Assembly (NCBI GenBank): GCA_963759295.1
Contig: CAVWYT010000006.1
Span: 186,001-250,000 of the forward strand
Length of the DNA: 64,000 nt
Origin: WHSW01 sp963759295
Lineage (GTDB): Bacteria; Actinomycetota; Thermoleophilia; Solirubrobacterales; 70-9
Direction of reading: 5' to 3'
Numbering within the stretch: position 1 is the stretch's first letter; every line of letters starts with the position of its first letter. The notes beneath the pieces are model-generated. The model ran no database searches. It saw only the letters and a list, made by a program, of their open reading frames with translations, and was not told the DNA's origin. Shown here in pieces: positions 23,862 through 35,618 of the stretch. A program made the position numbers and the translations under genes.

Positions 23862-26800
23862 GTGTACGTCGAGTTGCACGCCCACTCCTCGTACTCGTTC
23901 CTCGACGGTGCCTCGCTGCCGGAGGAGCTTGCGATCCGCGCCGCCGAGCACGGCTACCCCTCCTTCGCGCTCACCGACCACGACAACGTCTGCGGCGCGA
24001 TGGAGTTCACGCAGGCGTGCAAGTCGCTCGGGGTACGACCGATCCTCGGCGCCGAGCTCACGGTCGTCTCCGAGTACGGCTCGGCGCCCTTTCATCTCAC
24101 GATCCTGGTTGAGAGCGCTCGCGGGTGGCGCAACCTCTGCCGGCTGCTGAGCGAGGCGCACGCGCAGACCAGGCCGCACCCCGATCGCGGCCCCCTCCCT
24201 CCCGCGCTCGCGCTCGAGTCACTGCTCGAGCGCAGCGAGGGTCTCGTCTGCCTCTCCGGTTGCGCGCGCGACGGCGCCCTCGCCGGCGCCTGGGAACGCG
24301 GCGAGGCCGGCGCGGCGGAGCGACTCACCCGCCGCCTGGCGGGCGCCTTCGGACGCCAACGGTTCCGAATCGAGCTGCAACGGCCATTCTGGCGGCACGA
24401 CCGAGCCCGCAACCGGTGGCTGGCGGCGCTCGGCGAGCGACTCGGGATCGCCTGCGTGGCTACCGGCAACGTCCACTCCCACGACCCCTGCCGTGCCGCG
24501 CTCGCCGACGCGCTCGTCGCAGTGCGCACGCACACGACGCTCGAGGAGTCCGAAACGCAGCGTCGCGGCAACACGAGCTCGGTGCTCGTGGCGCCGGCGG
24601 AGATGGCAGCGCGCTTCGCGGATCACCCGGAGGCGGTGCTCGAGACCGAGCGGCTCGCCGAGCGGCTGCGCTTCGACCTCACCAGCGAGCTCGGGTACCG
24701 CTACCCGGGCTCGGAGGACCCCGAGGCCGACACGACGCTGGCGGAGATCTGCCGCGGCCGGCTCGGGCTTCGCTACGCGGGCATGCGCGAGCGGCCGGAG
24801 GCCGAGCGCCGCCTGGAGGAGGAACTGCGCGTGATCCGGGGGCTGGGGCTCTCGGGCTTCTTCCTTCTGCACTTCGACCTGCTCGAGCTCGCACGCGAGG
24901 TCGCCGCCGAGGTCCGGGGGCCCGACTCGGCGCGCTCGCTGCTGCCGCCGGGACGGGGCCGCGGCTCGAGCGTCAGCTCGGTGGTCTGCTACCTGACCGG
25001 CCTCTCGCACGTCGATCCGGTGCGGGCGGGGCTCTTCCTCGGGCGCTTCCTCAACGACGAGATCACCGAGATGCCCGACATCGACCTCGACTTCCCCCGC
25101 GACATCCGCGAGCGGCTGATCCCGCGCGTCCACGATCGCTACGGCCATGAGCGGGCGGCGTTGGTCTCGGCCTTCGCCTGCTACCGCTCGCGCGGCGCGA
25201 TCCGGGACCTCGGCAAGGCCCTTGGGCTGCCGGCCGCCGAGATCGAGCGCGTCGCCGGGGTGGTCGACGTCCACGCGCGCGGCGAGGAGGTCGAGCGCGA
25301 CATCGGCGAGGCGATCGGCCCCGGCCGCGCCTCCACCCCTCGCTGGCGCTGGCTGGCGCGGCTCGCGCGCGAAGCCTGGGGGCTGCCCCGCCACGCCTCC
25401 CAGCATCCGGGCGGGATGGTGCTCTCGACCCGGCCGCTGATCGACATCTGCCCGGTACAGCCCGCGGCGATGGCGGGCCGCCAGATCGTCCAGTGGGACA
25501 AGGACTCCTGCGCCGACGCCGGGTTTTTGAAGATCGACCTGCTCGGGCTCGGGATGCTGTCGGCGGTAGAGCACTGCGTCGAGGCGATCGCCGAGGGGCG
25601 AGACGAGCGCATCGACCTCTCGCGGATCCCGCTCGACGACCCCGAGACGTTCGAGGCGATCCGCGCCGCCGAGACCACGGGCGTGTTCCAGATCGAGAGC
25701 CGGGCGCAGATGCAGATGCTGCCGCGCAGCCTGCCGGAGACGATCGACGACGTGGTCGTCCAAGTGGCGCTCGTCCGCCCGGGGCCGATCCAGGGCGGCG
25801 CCGTGCATCCCTACCTGGCGCGTCGCAAGCAGCTTCGCGAGGACCCGGACTTCGAGGTCCCCTACGAGCACCCGAGCCTCGAGCCGATCCTCTCCGACAC
25901 CCTCGGGGCGATCGTCTTCCAGGACCAGGTGATCCAGGTGGCGATGGCGCTCGCCGGCTTCTCGGCCGGCGAGGCCGAAGGGCTGCGGCGAGCGATGAGC
26001 CGCAAGCGCTCCGAGGCCGCGCTCGCCGCCTACGGGCAGCGATTCGTCGCCGGGGCCGTCGAGCGCGGCGTCGAGCGCGAGCTCGCCGAGCGCGTCTTCG
26101 AGCAGGTGCGGGGCTTCTCGGGCTTCGGCTTCCCGAAATCCCACGCCGCGGCATTCGGGCTGCTCGCCTACCAGTCGACCTGGCTTCGCGTCCACTACGG
26201 CCCGGAGCTGCTGTGCGCGCTCTTCAACGAGCAGCCGATGGGCTTCTACCCCCCGGACTCGCTCGCGCACGAGGCGCAGCGAAGGGGGATCGAGGTTCGC
26301 GGTGCGGACGTCAATCGCAGCGCGATCGAGTGCACCGTCCAGGCGCAGGGCCGCGAGCCCGCGGTTCAAATCGGCCTCGGCTACGTCAAGGGCGTCGCCG
26401 AGGACGACGCGAAGGCGCTGGTCGCCGAGCGCGAGCGCGGCGGAACGTACGCCGACCTCGCCGACCTCGCCTCTCGCTCGGGCGTCGGCCGCGTCGGGCT
26501 CGAGCGCCTCGCCTGGGCGGGCGCCTGCGAGTCGCTGGGGGTGGTCGCCGGCGAGACGCGCTCCGATGGCCACCGCGCGGCGCCACGGCGCGAGGAGCTG
26601 TGGCGGCTCGGGGTCGCGCGCGGCGGCGAGCGGCGCCGGAGCGTCTCCAGGGACCCCGACGGGCGCCTGAGCCGGGGCTCCGAACACGTCCAGCTCGCCC
26701 TGCCGCTCCCCCTCCCCATGCCGCCGGAGCTCCGCCCGCTCGACTCATGGGAGCGGATCGTCGCCGACTACGCCTCGACCGGCGTCACCCTGTCCGAACA

Positions 26801-27281
26801 CCCGATGGAGGTGATACGTCCACGGGTCGGGCGCGATCTGACGCTGACCGCGGAGCTCGAGGCGGCCCGCGACGGCAGCCGGCTCGCAATCGCCGGCCTC
26901 GTCGTCGCCCGCCAACGTCCCGCGACCGCGAACGGGGTCGTGTTCATGTTGCTCGAGGACGAGAGCGGCGTCGTCAACGTGATCGTGCCCCCGCCCGTCT
27001 ACGAGCGCTGCCGGCTCGCGGTCCGCACGGCTCCCTTCGCGCTCGTCTCGGGCAGGCTCGAGCGCCGCGAGGGGGTCACCAACCTGCTCGCCGATGCCGT
27101 CGAGCGGCTCGAGGCGCCGAGCGCGACGAACGCCGCGGTTCGTCGGATCGAGCCGCCGGGCAACCGAGAGCCCGGTGGCGACACGGGCGACGGATATGCC
27201 GCCGAGCAGCTTGAGCGACTCGCCGAGGGCGAGCTTGCAGCCGTCGCCCCACGCGCCCACAGCTTCGGCAGAAGAGGCTGA
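23862..27281 (+). CDS. dnaE2: Error-prone DNA polymerase DnaE2 (ImuC)
   Basis: Starts with GTG at 23862 (VYVELHAHSSYSFLDG) and has 1139 residues. The N-terminal PHP domain shows HAHSSYS and ALTDHDNVCG. The palm has PDIDLDFPRDIR with D406 and D408. The finger region includes GVFQIESRAQMQMLPR, VRPGPIQGGAVHPYLARR and GFGFPKSHAAAFGLLAYQS. The C-terminus carries an OB fold (LTLTAELEAAR to VNVIVPP). DnaE2 performs SOS-induced translesion synthesis with ImuB. The last residues overlap a small GGCTG-N5-CAGCC hairpin. Confidence 0.96.
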   Translation: MYVELHAHSSYSFLDGASLPEELAIRAAEHGYPSFALTDHDNVCGAMEFTQACKSLGVRPILGAELTVVSEYGSAPFHLTILVESARGWRNLCRLLSEAHAQTRPHPDRGPLPPALALESLLERSEGLVCLSGCARDGALAGAWERGEAGAAERLTRRLAGAFGRQRFRIELQRPFWRHDRARNRWLAALGERLGIACVATGNVHSHDPCRAALADALVAVRTHTTLEESETQRRGNTSSVLVAPAEMAARFADHPEAVLETERLAERLRFDLTSELGYRYPGSEDPEADTTLAEICRGRLGLRYAGMRERPEAERRLEEELRVIRGLGLSGFFLLHFDLLELAREVAAEVRGPDSARSLLPPGRGRGSSVSSVVCYLTGLSHVDPVRAGLFLGRFLNDEITEMPDIDLDFPRDIRERLIPRVHDRYGHERAALVSAFACYRSRGAIRDLGKALGLPAAEIERVAGVVDVHARGEEVERDIGEAIGPGRASTPRWRWLARLAREAWGLPRHASQHPGGMVLSTRPLIDICPVQPAAMAGRQIVQWDKDSCADAGFLKIDLLGLGMLSAVEHCVEAIAEGRDERIDLSRIPLDDPETFEAIRAAETTGVFQIESRAQMQMLPRSLPETIDDVVVQVALVRPGPIQGGAVHPYLARRKQLREDPDFEVPYEHPSLEPILSDTLGAIVFQDQVIQVAMALAGFSAGEAEGLRRAMSRKRSEAALAAYGQRFVAGAVERGVERELAERVFEQVRGFSGFGFPKSHAAAFGLLAYQSTWLRVHYGPELLCALFNEQPMGFYPPDSLAHEAQRRGIEVRGADVNRSAIECTVQAQGREPAVQIGLGYVKGVAEDDAKALVAERERGGTYADLADLASRSGVGRVGLERLAWAGACESLGVVAGETRSDGHRAAPRREELWRLGVARGGERRRSVSRDPDGRLSRGSEHVQLALPLPLPMPPELRPLDSWERIVADYASTGVTLSEHPMEVIRPRVGRDLTLTAELEAARDGSRLAIAGLVVARQRPATANGVVFMLLEDESGVVNVIVPPPVYERCRLAVRTAPFALVSGRLERREGVTNLLADAVERLEAPSATNAAVRRIEPPGNREPGGDTGDGYAAEQLERLAEGELAAVAPRAHSFGRRG

Positions 27282-27319
27282 TTTGCAGCCGCTTTGTCGA
27301 CCTTGCAAGAAGGCTTGCA

Positions 27320-27331
27320 GAACATATGTTC
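27320..27331 (+). promoter_or_regulatory. Second LexA SOS box
   Basis: GAACATATGTTC is a perfect 12-bp palindrome and fits GAAC-RNRY-GTTC; only the outer C/G pair of the long consensus is not kept. It lies 38 nt after the dnaE2 stop and 29 nt before a GTG-started small ORF. TAGCCT at 27348-27353 is a possible -10 that would place transcription start close to the GTG. The minus-strand gene ends at 27610 and cannot be its target. Confidence 0.65.
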
Positions 27332-27360
27332 CGTCCGGCTGCGTTCCTAGCCTGCCCCCC

Positions 27361-27591
27361 GTGCAAACGATTCACCGAACAGGCCTCACCCGGAGTCTGC
27401 TCGGCGCCGTCGACCTGGCGGTCGACTTCGCGACCCTGGGTGAGTACGGCCTCGAGCCGTTGCCTGCGGATGAGCCATGTCGCGAGCGGCCCGGTCACGT
27501 GACCGGATGGGAGGCGCTCGCGAAGGCTCGCCGCGGGGCGTGCGCCCGCCCCAAGCCGCCCGCCTCGGCTCGGGTCCGCGGCTCGCTCTAG
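27361..27591 (+). CDS. Small protein of 76 residues behind an SOS box, unknown function
   Basis: GTG at 27361, stop at 27591. The sequence starts VQTIHRTGLTRSLLGAVDL, continues with DFATLGEYGLEPLPADEPC and GHVTGWEALAKARRG, and ends in a basic Pro/Ala/Arg tail. It has no membrane helix and no family I recognise. No Shine-Dalgarno precedes the start, which fits a leaderless mRNA. The placement directly behind a palindromic SOS box and after dnaE2 suggests a damage-induced protein. It could also be a non-coding stretch, as the frame is open upstream into dnaE2. Confidence 0.5.
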   Translation: MQTIHRTGLTRSLLGAVDLAVDFATLGEYGLEPLPADEPCRERPGHVTGWEALAKARRGACARPKPPASARVRGSL

Positions 27592-27609
27592 GCGGCCGGG
27601 TCGCCGGCG

Positions 27610-28827
27610 CTACGCGACGACTCGCTCCGTGACCGGCCGCCGGTCGGCCTCGCCGCGCTCGATGCCCGCGATCAGCGCCCGACCGACCTCGAGCGCCCGG
27701 TCCAGCCGCTCGAGATCGAGGTTCGAGACCGTGTCGGTCGGCTGATGGTAGTTCGGGATCCGCCCGTCGTCGTCCCCGGCGACCAGGGTCAGCGCCCTCC
27801 CGCCTCGCGCCAGGACCGCGGTCGCGTCGTAGGTGAGCCCGATCGGCGCAACCGCGGGCTCGAGGCCGAGCTCGGGACGGTCGGCGCGCACCGACTCGGC
27901 CAGCCGGACGAGGGCGGGATCCGCGGGCCACTTGCGGACGATCCCCTCGGAGCGCAGGTAGCGCAGCGGCGCCGGCGCGCCGACCCCGTCGAAGTTGAGA
28001 AACAGCCAGCCGCGCGTCTCGCGACCCCGAAGAAAGGCCCGTGCGCCGAGCATGCCGGCCTCCTCCGAACCGGCGATCAGGACCACGATCCGGGTCGCCT
28101 CCGGCCGCGCGCTCGCGAGCTCCACCGCGAGCTGGACGACCGCGGCGGCCCCCGACGCGTTGTCGTTCGCTCCCGCCACGTCGACGCCGCGCAGCTCGCG
28201 CTCGGCGAGCAGCGCCAGACCCGCCGCGCTCGCCGCCCGCGCCGCGCCGATCACCGCCCGTCCGGCGGGCGTCCGCGCCAGCACGGGCTCGGCGGCGAGC
28301 GCGAACGATGCCGCCGACTGGAGCTCGAGCCAGCGGCGCAGGTACGGCCCGGCCGCGGGATGGAAGAGCAGGCCGCTGCGCGAGCTGTCGAGATGGGCCA
28401 TCAGGCACAACGTCCGCGCCGGCTCTCCCGTCGGCTCGATCGTGGCGACGACGTTGCGGCTCGTAGCCCGCCGTGCGAGCCCCGCGGAGAGCGGCGTGGC
28501 GAGCAGGCCGCCCTCGGCGGCGAGCAGCGCCGCGCCCAGCGCCGCGACCGCGCCGCGCAGGCCGCGCCAGCGGCGCGGCAGGAGCGCCGGAGCGCAGGCG
28601 AGGGCACCGATCACCCCGTAGGGGTAGCCGAAGCTCGCGTAGGCGGGGAAGGGCTCCACCCGCGCCGCGACCCCTCGCGAGCCGAGGACGTCCCGGAGGA
28701 CCTCGGCGGCAACCGCCTCCGCCCGCGAGGTCGGCCGGCGCGGACCGATCTCGCCGGCGAGCGTCTCGATCAGGTCGAGCGCGAGCTCGCCGTCGGGGGC
28801 CCGCGCGGTGGCTCGATCGCCCGGCAC
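27610..28827 (-). CDS. M28-family zinc aminopeptidase, membrane-associated
   Basis: A 405-residue protein with the complete co-catalytic zinc site of the M28 family: H145 and D147 (LMAHLDSSRSG), D222 (GANDNASGAA), E255-E256 (GSEEAGMLGA), D280 (LNFDGVG) and H361 (NYHQPTDTVS). Hydrophobic segments at about 70-84 and 93-114 precede the first zinc ligands, so the protein is probably membrane-bound. No cleavable signal peptide is seen. The peptide substrate is unknown. It is downstream of and convergent with the SOS island. Confidence 0.85.
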   Translation of the reverse strand: MPGDRATARAPDGELALDLIETLAGEIGPRRPTSRAEAVAAEVLRDVLGSRGVAARVEPFPAYASFGYPYGVIGALACAPALLPRRWRGLRGAVAALGAALLAAEGGLLATPLSAGLARRATSRNVVATIEPTGEPARTLCLMAHLDSSRSGLLFHPAAGPYLRRWLELQSAASFALAAEPVLARTPAGRAVIGAARAASAAGLALLAERELRGVDVAGANDNASGAAAVVQLAVELASARPEATRIVVLIAGSEEAGMLGARAFLRGRETRGWLFLNFDGVGAPAPLRYLRSEGIVRKWPADPALVRLAESVRADRPELGLEPAVAPIGLTYDATAVLARGGRALTLVAGDDDGRIPNYHQPTDTVSNLDLERLDRALEVGRALIAGIERGEADRRPVTERVVA

Positions 28828-28863
28828 GGCGCGATCCTAGCCGCGATCCGGTCGGCGGCGAAA

Positions 28864-28889
28864 GAAGGGCCGCCTCGGGGCGGCCCTTC
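28864..28889 (-). terminator. rRNA operon terminator
   Basis: GAAGGGCCGCC and its complement form a perfect 11-bp stem with a 4-nt loop, followed on the minus strand by TTTCG. It lies about 8 nt after the 5S 3' end, as expected for the end of the rrn transcript. Confidence 0.85.
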
Positions 28890-28896
28890 AGGATGA

Positions 28897-29014
28897 GAAC
28901 GGCGGCGACCTACTCTCCCAGGCGCTTGCGCACCAAGTACCATCGGCGCTGAGGGGCTTAACTGCTCTGTTCGGAATGGGAAGAGGTGTTTCCCCCTCGC
29001 TATGGCCACCGAAA
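28897..29014 (-). rRNA. rrf: 5S ribosomal RNA
   Basis: On the minus strand the gene begins near TTCGGTGGCCATAGCG, has the conserved CCCATTCCGAACAG loop and GCGCCGATGGTACT, and ends near GTAGGTCGCCGCCG, which pairs with the 5' end. About 118 nt. The end positions are accurate to a few nt. Confidence 0.93.
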
Positions 29015-29063
29015 TGGTCCGAGACCGCGCGGCTCCCCGGTGGAGCCGCCCGGATCCCGGCGG

Positions 29064-29079
29064 GCTTGAAAACTGCACC
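29064..29079 (-). other. 3' half of the 23S precursor processing stem
   Basis: On the transcript strand this reads GGTGCAGTTTTCAAGC, fully complementary over 16 nt to the segment at 32167-32182 just upstream of 23S. The two would pair around the whole 23S rRNA, the normal RNase III substrate. Confidence 0.75.
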
Positions 29080-29103
29080 TCCACCAACGGCGGGTTGAAA
29101 AAT

Positions 29104-32102
<2,999 letters not shown>

Positions 32103-32166
32103 GACGGTGAGCTGCCACCCGCGCCCGAGGGCGTGAGTGGCTGAATTTACCCGTTCACTTGGCTTT

Positions 32167-32182
32167 GGTGCAGTTTTCAAGC
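32167..32182 (-). other. 5' half of the 23S precursor processing stem, in the 16S-23S spacer
   Basis: The transcript reads GCTTGAAAACTGCACC, an exact complement of 29064-29079. The spacer from 32103 to 32327 holds no tRNA gene that I can fold. Confidence 0.75.
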
Positions 32183-32227
32183 TCCGCCGAGGTCGGCGCG
32201 GCGGGGGGCTCCCGCCGGCGGTCTCTC

Positions 32228-32241
32228 AAAACTGAGCAGCG
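32228..32241 (-). other. 3' half of the 16S precursor processing stem, in the 16S-23S spacer
   Basis: AAAACTGAGCAGCG on the plus strand pairs exactly with the leader copy at 34075-34088. Neighbouring bases extend the helix with two G-U pairs and two G-C pairs. It marks the 3' side of the 16S precursor loop. Confidence 0.7.
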
Positions 32242-32327
32242 CACGGTGGCGGCCGAAGCCGCCACCCCGCTCCGCGATGCCACTCGCGGGTGCGGAGGTC
32301 CGGTCGACATCTAGAGAATGTCTCCCT

Positions 32328-33879
<1,552 letters not shown>

Positions 33880-34074
33880 TGACTCGAGGGTTTCAATCGA
33901 CACCGGGGTCAGCCGGTGCCGTGCCTCTGTCTAAACGGAAAGTCGTCACGTCTCATGTCCACGGCGTACACAGTGCCGCGAACGACATGACGGGGTTTGG
34001 CTGCCCGTCGACGACTCGAGAGCCCTCGACGGGTCGGACCTGTCGTTTCGAGGCTCGAGAGCCCCGAAATCGCA

Positions 34075-34088
34075 CGCTGCTCAGTTTT
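34075..34088 (-). other. 5' half of the 16S precursor processing stem
   Basis: CGCTGCTCAGTTTT on the plus strand; its transcript is complementary to the spacer copy at 32228-32241 over 14 nt. It sits about 195 nt upstream of mature 16S, next to the boxA-like segment. Confidence 0.7.
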
Positions 34089-34155
34089 CAAAGACCGCGT
34101 CCCGCGCGAAAGGTGATTCCTCCCGTCGCGGATGCCGTTCGAGGTGCGACCAGCG

Positions 34156-34185
34156 AGTATATCGCGCTGCCGGTCCTCCGGGCAA
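34156..34185 (-). promoter_or_regulatory. Putative rRNA operon promoter
   Basis: On the minus strand: -35 TTGCCC (34180-34185), 18-nt spacer, -10 TATACT (34156-34161). Transcription would start near 34149, about 60 nt before the 16S processing stem. It is the best sigma70-type match between tyrS and 16S. Confidence 0.6.
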
Positions 34186-34263
34186 TCCTTGCGGCTGCCC
34201 GGCGGCCGGAGAATGTAGCAGGCGAGGCCGTGGCCCTACCGTGCGTGCCTCAGGCGTTGCCGC

Positions 34264-35460
34264 TCAGTCGCGTTCGATCCGCCGGTGACGCCGTTTGCCG
34301 ACCTGCAGGACGGTGCCGGCAAGCCGATCCGCAGGCAGGTCGAGCGCCCCGGGGTCCACGACCTCGCCGTCAACCCGCACCGCGCCCTGTCGGATCAGCC
34401 GTCGGGCCTCGCTCGAGGAGATCCCAAACTCGGCCGCGATCAGCGCCGGCAGGTGGACCAGCTCGCCGTCGGCCGTCTCGATCCGCGCCACCGGGATGTC
34501 GTCGGGCAGCTCCCGGTGCACGTGGAGCGCGTCGAACCTCGCCTCGGCCGCCGCGCCCGCTCCCTCGCCCGCGAAGCGATCGGTGAGCCGCCGCGCGAGC
34601 TCGCGCTTGGCCTCGCCGGGATGCCGCTCGGGATCGAGCCGCTCGCCGAGCAGCAGCAGGTAGTACTGCCCCATGATCGCGTCGGGGATGCTCATCAGCT
34701 TCCCGAACACCTCCCGCGGCGGTTCGGTGACGCCAATGTAGTTGTCGTAGGACTTGCTCATCTTGCGCCGGCCGTCGGTCCCGGGCAGAATCGGCATCGT
34801 CAGGATCGACTGCGCCGGTTGCCCGTAGGCATCCTGCACGTCGCGGCCGAACAGCAGGTTGAACTTCTGGTCGGTCGCCCCGAGCTCGATGTCGGCCTCG
34901 ACCGCGACCGAGTCGTAGCCCTGGAGAACCGGGTAGAGCAGCTCGAGCGCCGAGATCGGCTGCGCGGCCGCCATCCGCGCCTTGAAGTCCTCGCGCTCGA
35001 GCAGGCGCGCGACCGTGAAGTGGCGGACGAGGTCGAAGAACCCGTCGGTGCCCATGTCGAGCCATTCGCTGTTGTGCCGCAGCTCGGTGCGCTCGCGATC
35101 GAGGACGGCGAACGCCTGCTGCTGGTAGGTGAGCGCGTTCGCCTCGACCTGCTCGGGCGACAGCACCGGCCGCGTCGTATCGCGACCGCTCGGATCGCCG
35201 ACGCGGGCCGTGTAGTCGCCGACGATCAGGACGACGGTGTGGCCGGCGTCCTGGAAGGCGCGGAGCTTGATCAGCACCACACAGTGCCCGAGGTGGATGT
35301 CCGGGCTCGTCGGGTCGACGCCGAACTTGACCCGCAGCGGGGTGCCCGACGCGAGCTGCTCGGCTAGTCGGCCCGCGGGCAGGACGTCGACCGCGCCCGC
35401 GGTCAGCGCCGCTAGCGCTTCCGATGGGTCGGTGCCGGCGTCGGCCTGCGGGGGCGCCAC
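34264..35460 (-). CDS. tyrS: Tyrosyl-tRNA synthetase
   Basis: A 398-residue class I synthetase. The HIGH motif is HLGH at 56-59, and the KMSKS motif is intact at 233-237 (RRKMSKSYDNYIG). Substrate blocks include KFGVDPTSPDIHLGH and GYDSVAVEADIELGATDQKFN. The C-terminal domain (about 335-390) is an S4-type RNA-binding fold (FGISSSEARRLIRQGAVRVDGEVV). The overall type is the shorter bacterial TyrRS seen in Actinobacteria and Thermus relatives (TyrZ-like). It lies upstream of the rRNA operon on the same strand. Confidence 0.95.
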   Translation of the reverse strand: MAPPQADAGTDPSEALAALTAGAVDVLPAGRLAEQLASGTPLRVKFGVDPTSPDIHLGHCVVLIKLRAFQDAGHTVVLIVGDYTARVGDPSGRDTTRPVLSPEQVEANALTYQQQAFAVLDRERTELRHNSEWLDMGTDGFFDLVRHFTVARLLEREDFKARMAAAQPISALELLYPVLQGYDSVAVEADIELGATDQKFNLLFGRDVQDAYGQPAQSILTMPILPGTDGRRKMSKSYDNYIGVTEPPREVFGKLMSIPDAIMGQYYLLLLGERLDPERHPGEAKRELARRLTDRFAGEGAGAAAEARFDALHVHRELPDDIPVARIETADGELVHLPALIAAEFGISSSEARRLIRQGAVRVDGEVVDPGALDLPADRLAGTVLQVGKRRHRRIERD

Positions 35461-35618
35461 GATCCCAATGCTAGACTCAGCCGCCGGCTCTCAGGGGTGC
35501 TCGACTCGCATTTCCGGCGCATCGTCGGCCTCCGCCGCCGAATCGGTGCCGCGGCTGACCCACCTCGGCGACGTCGCCATGGTGGACGCGACGGACCCCG
35601 CACGCAGCCGTCTGAGAC

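Larger units (their letters stand above)
33880..34263 (-). other. rRNA operon leader and promoter region
   Basis: 384 nt without a protein gene between tyrS and 16S. It contains the promoter at 34156-34185, a boxA-like segment on the transcript (GTCTTTGAAAACT) that overlaps the 16S processing stem, and several GC hairpins, e.g. CCCGTCGA with TCGACGGG near 33992-34035 and CACCGG with CCGGTG near 33900-33930. No clear terminator for tyrS was found, so some read-through into rrn is possible. Confidence 0.6.

Noticed and set aside
24219..26687. Long open frame of over 800 codons antisense to dnaE2
   Set aside because: High-GC codon bias opens the antisense frame. It has no family pattern and no ribosome binding site, while dnaE2 is complete on the other strand.
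32103..32327. tRNA gene in the 16S-23S spacer
   Set aside because: No cloverleaf with T-loop GTTCRA and matching acceptor arms could be drawn.
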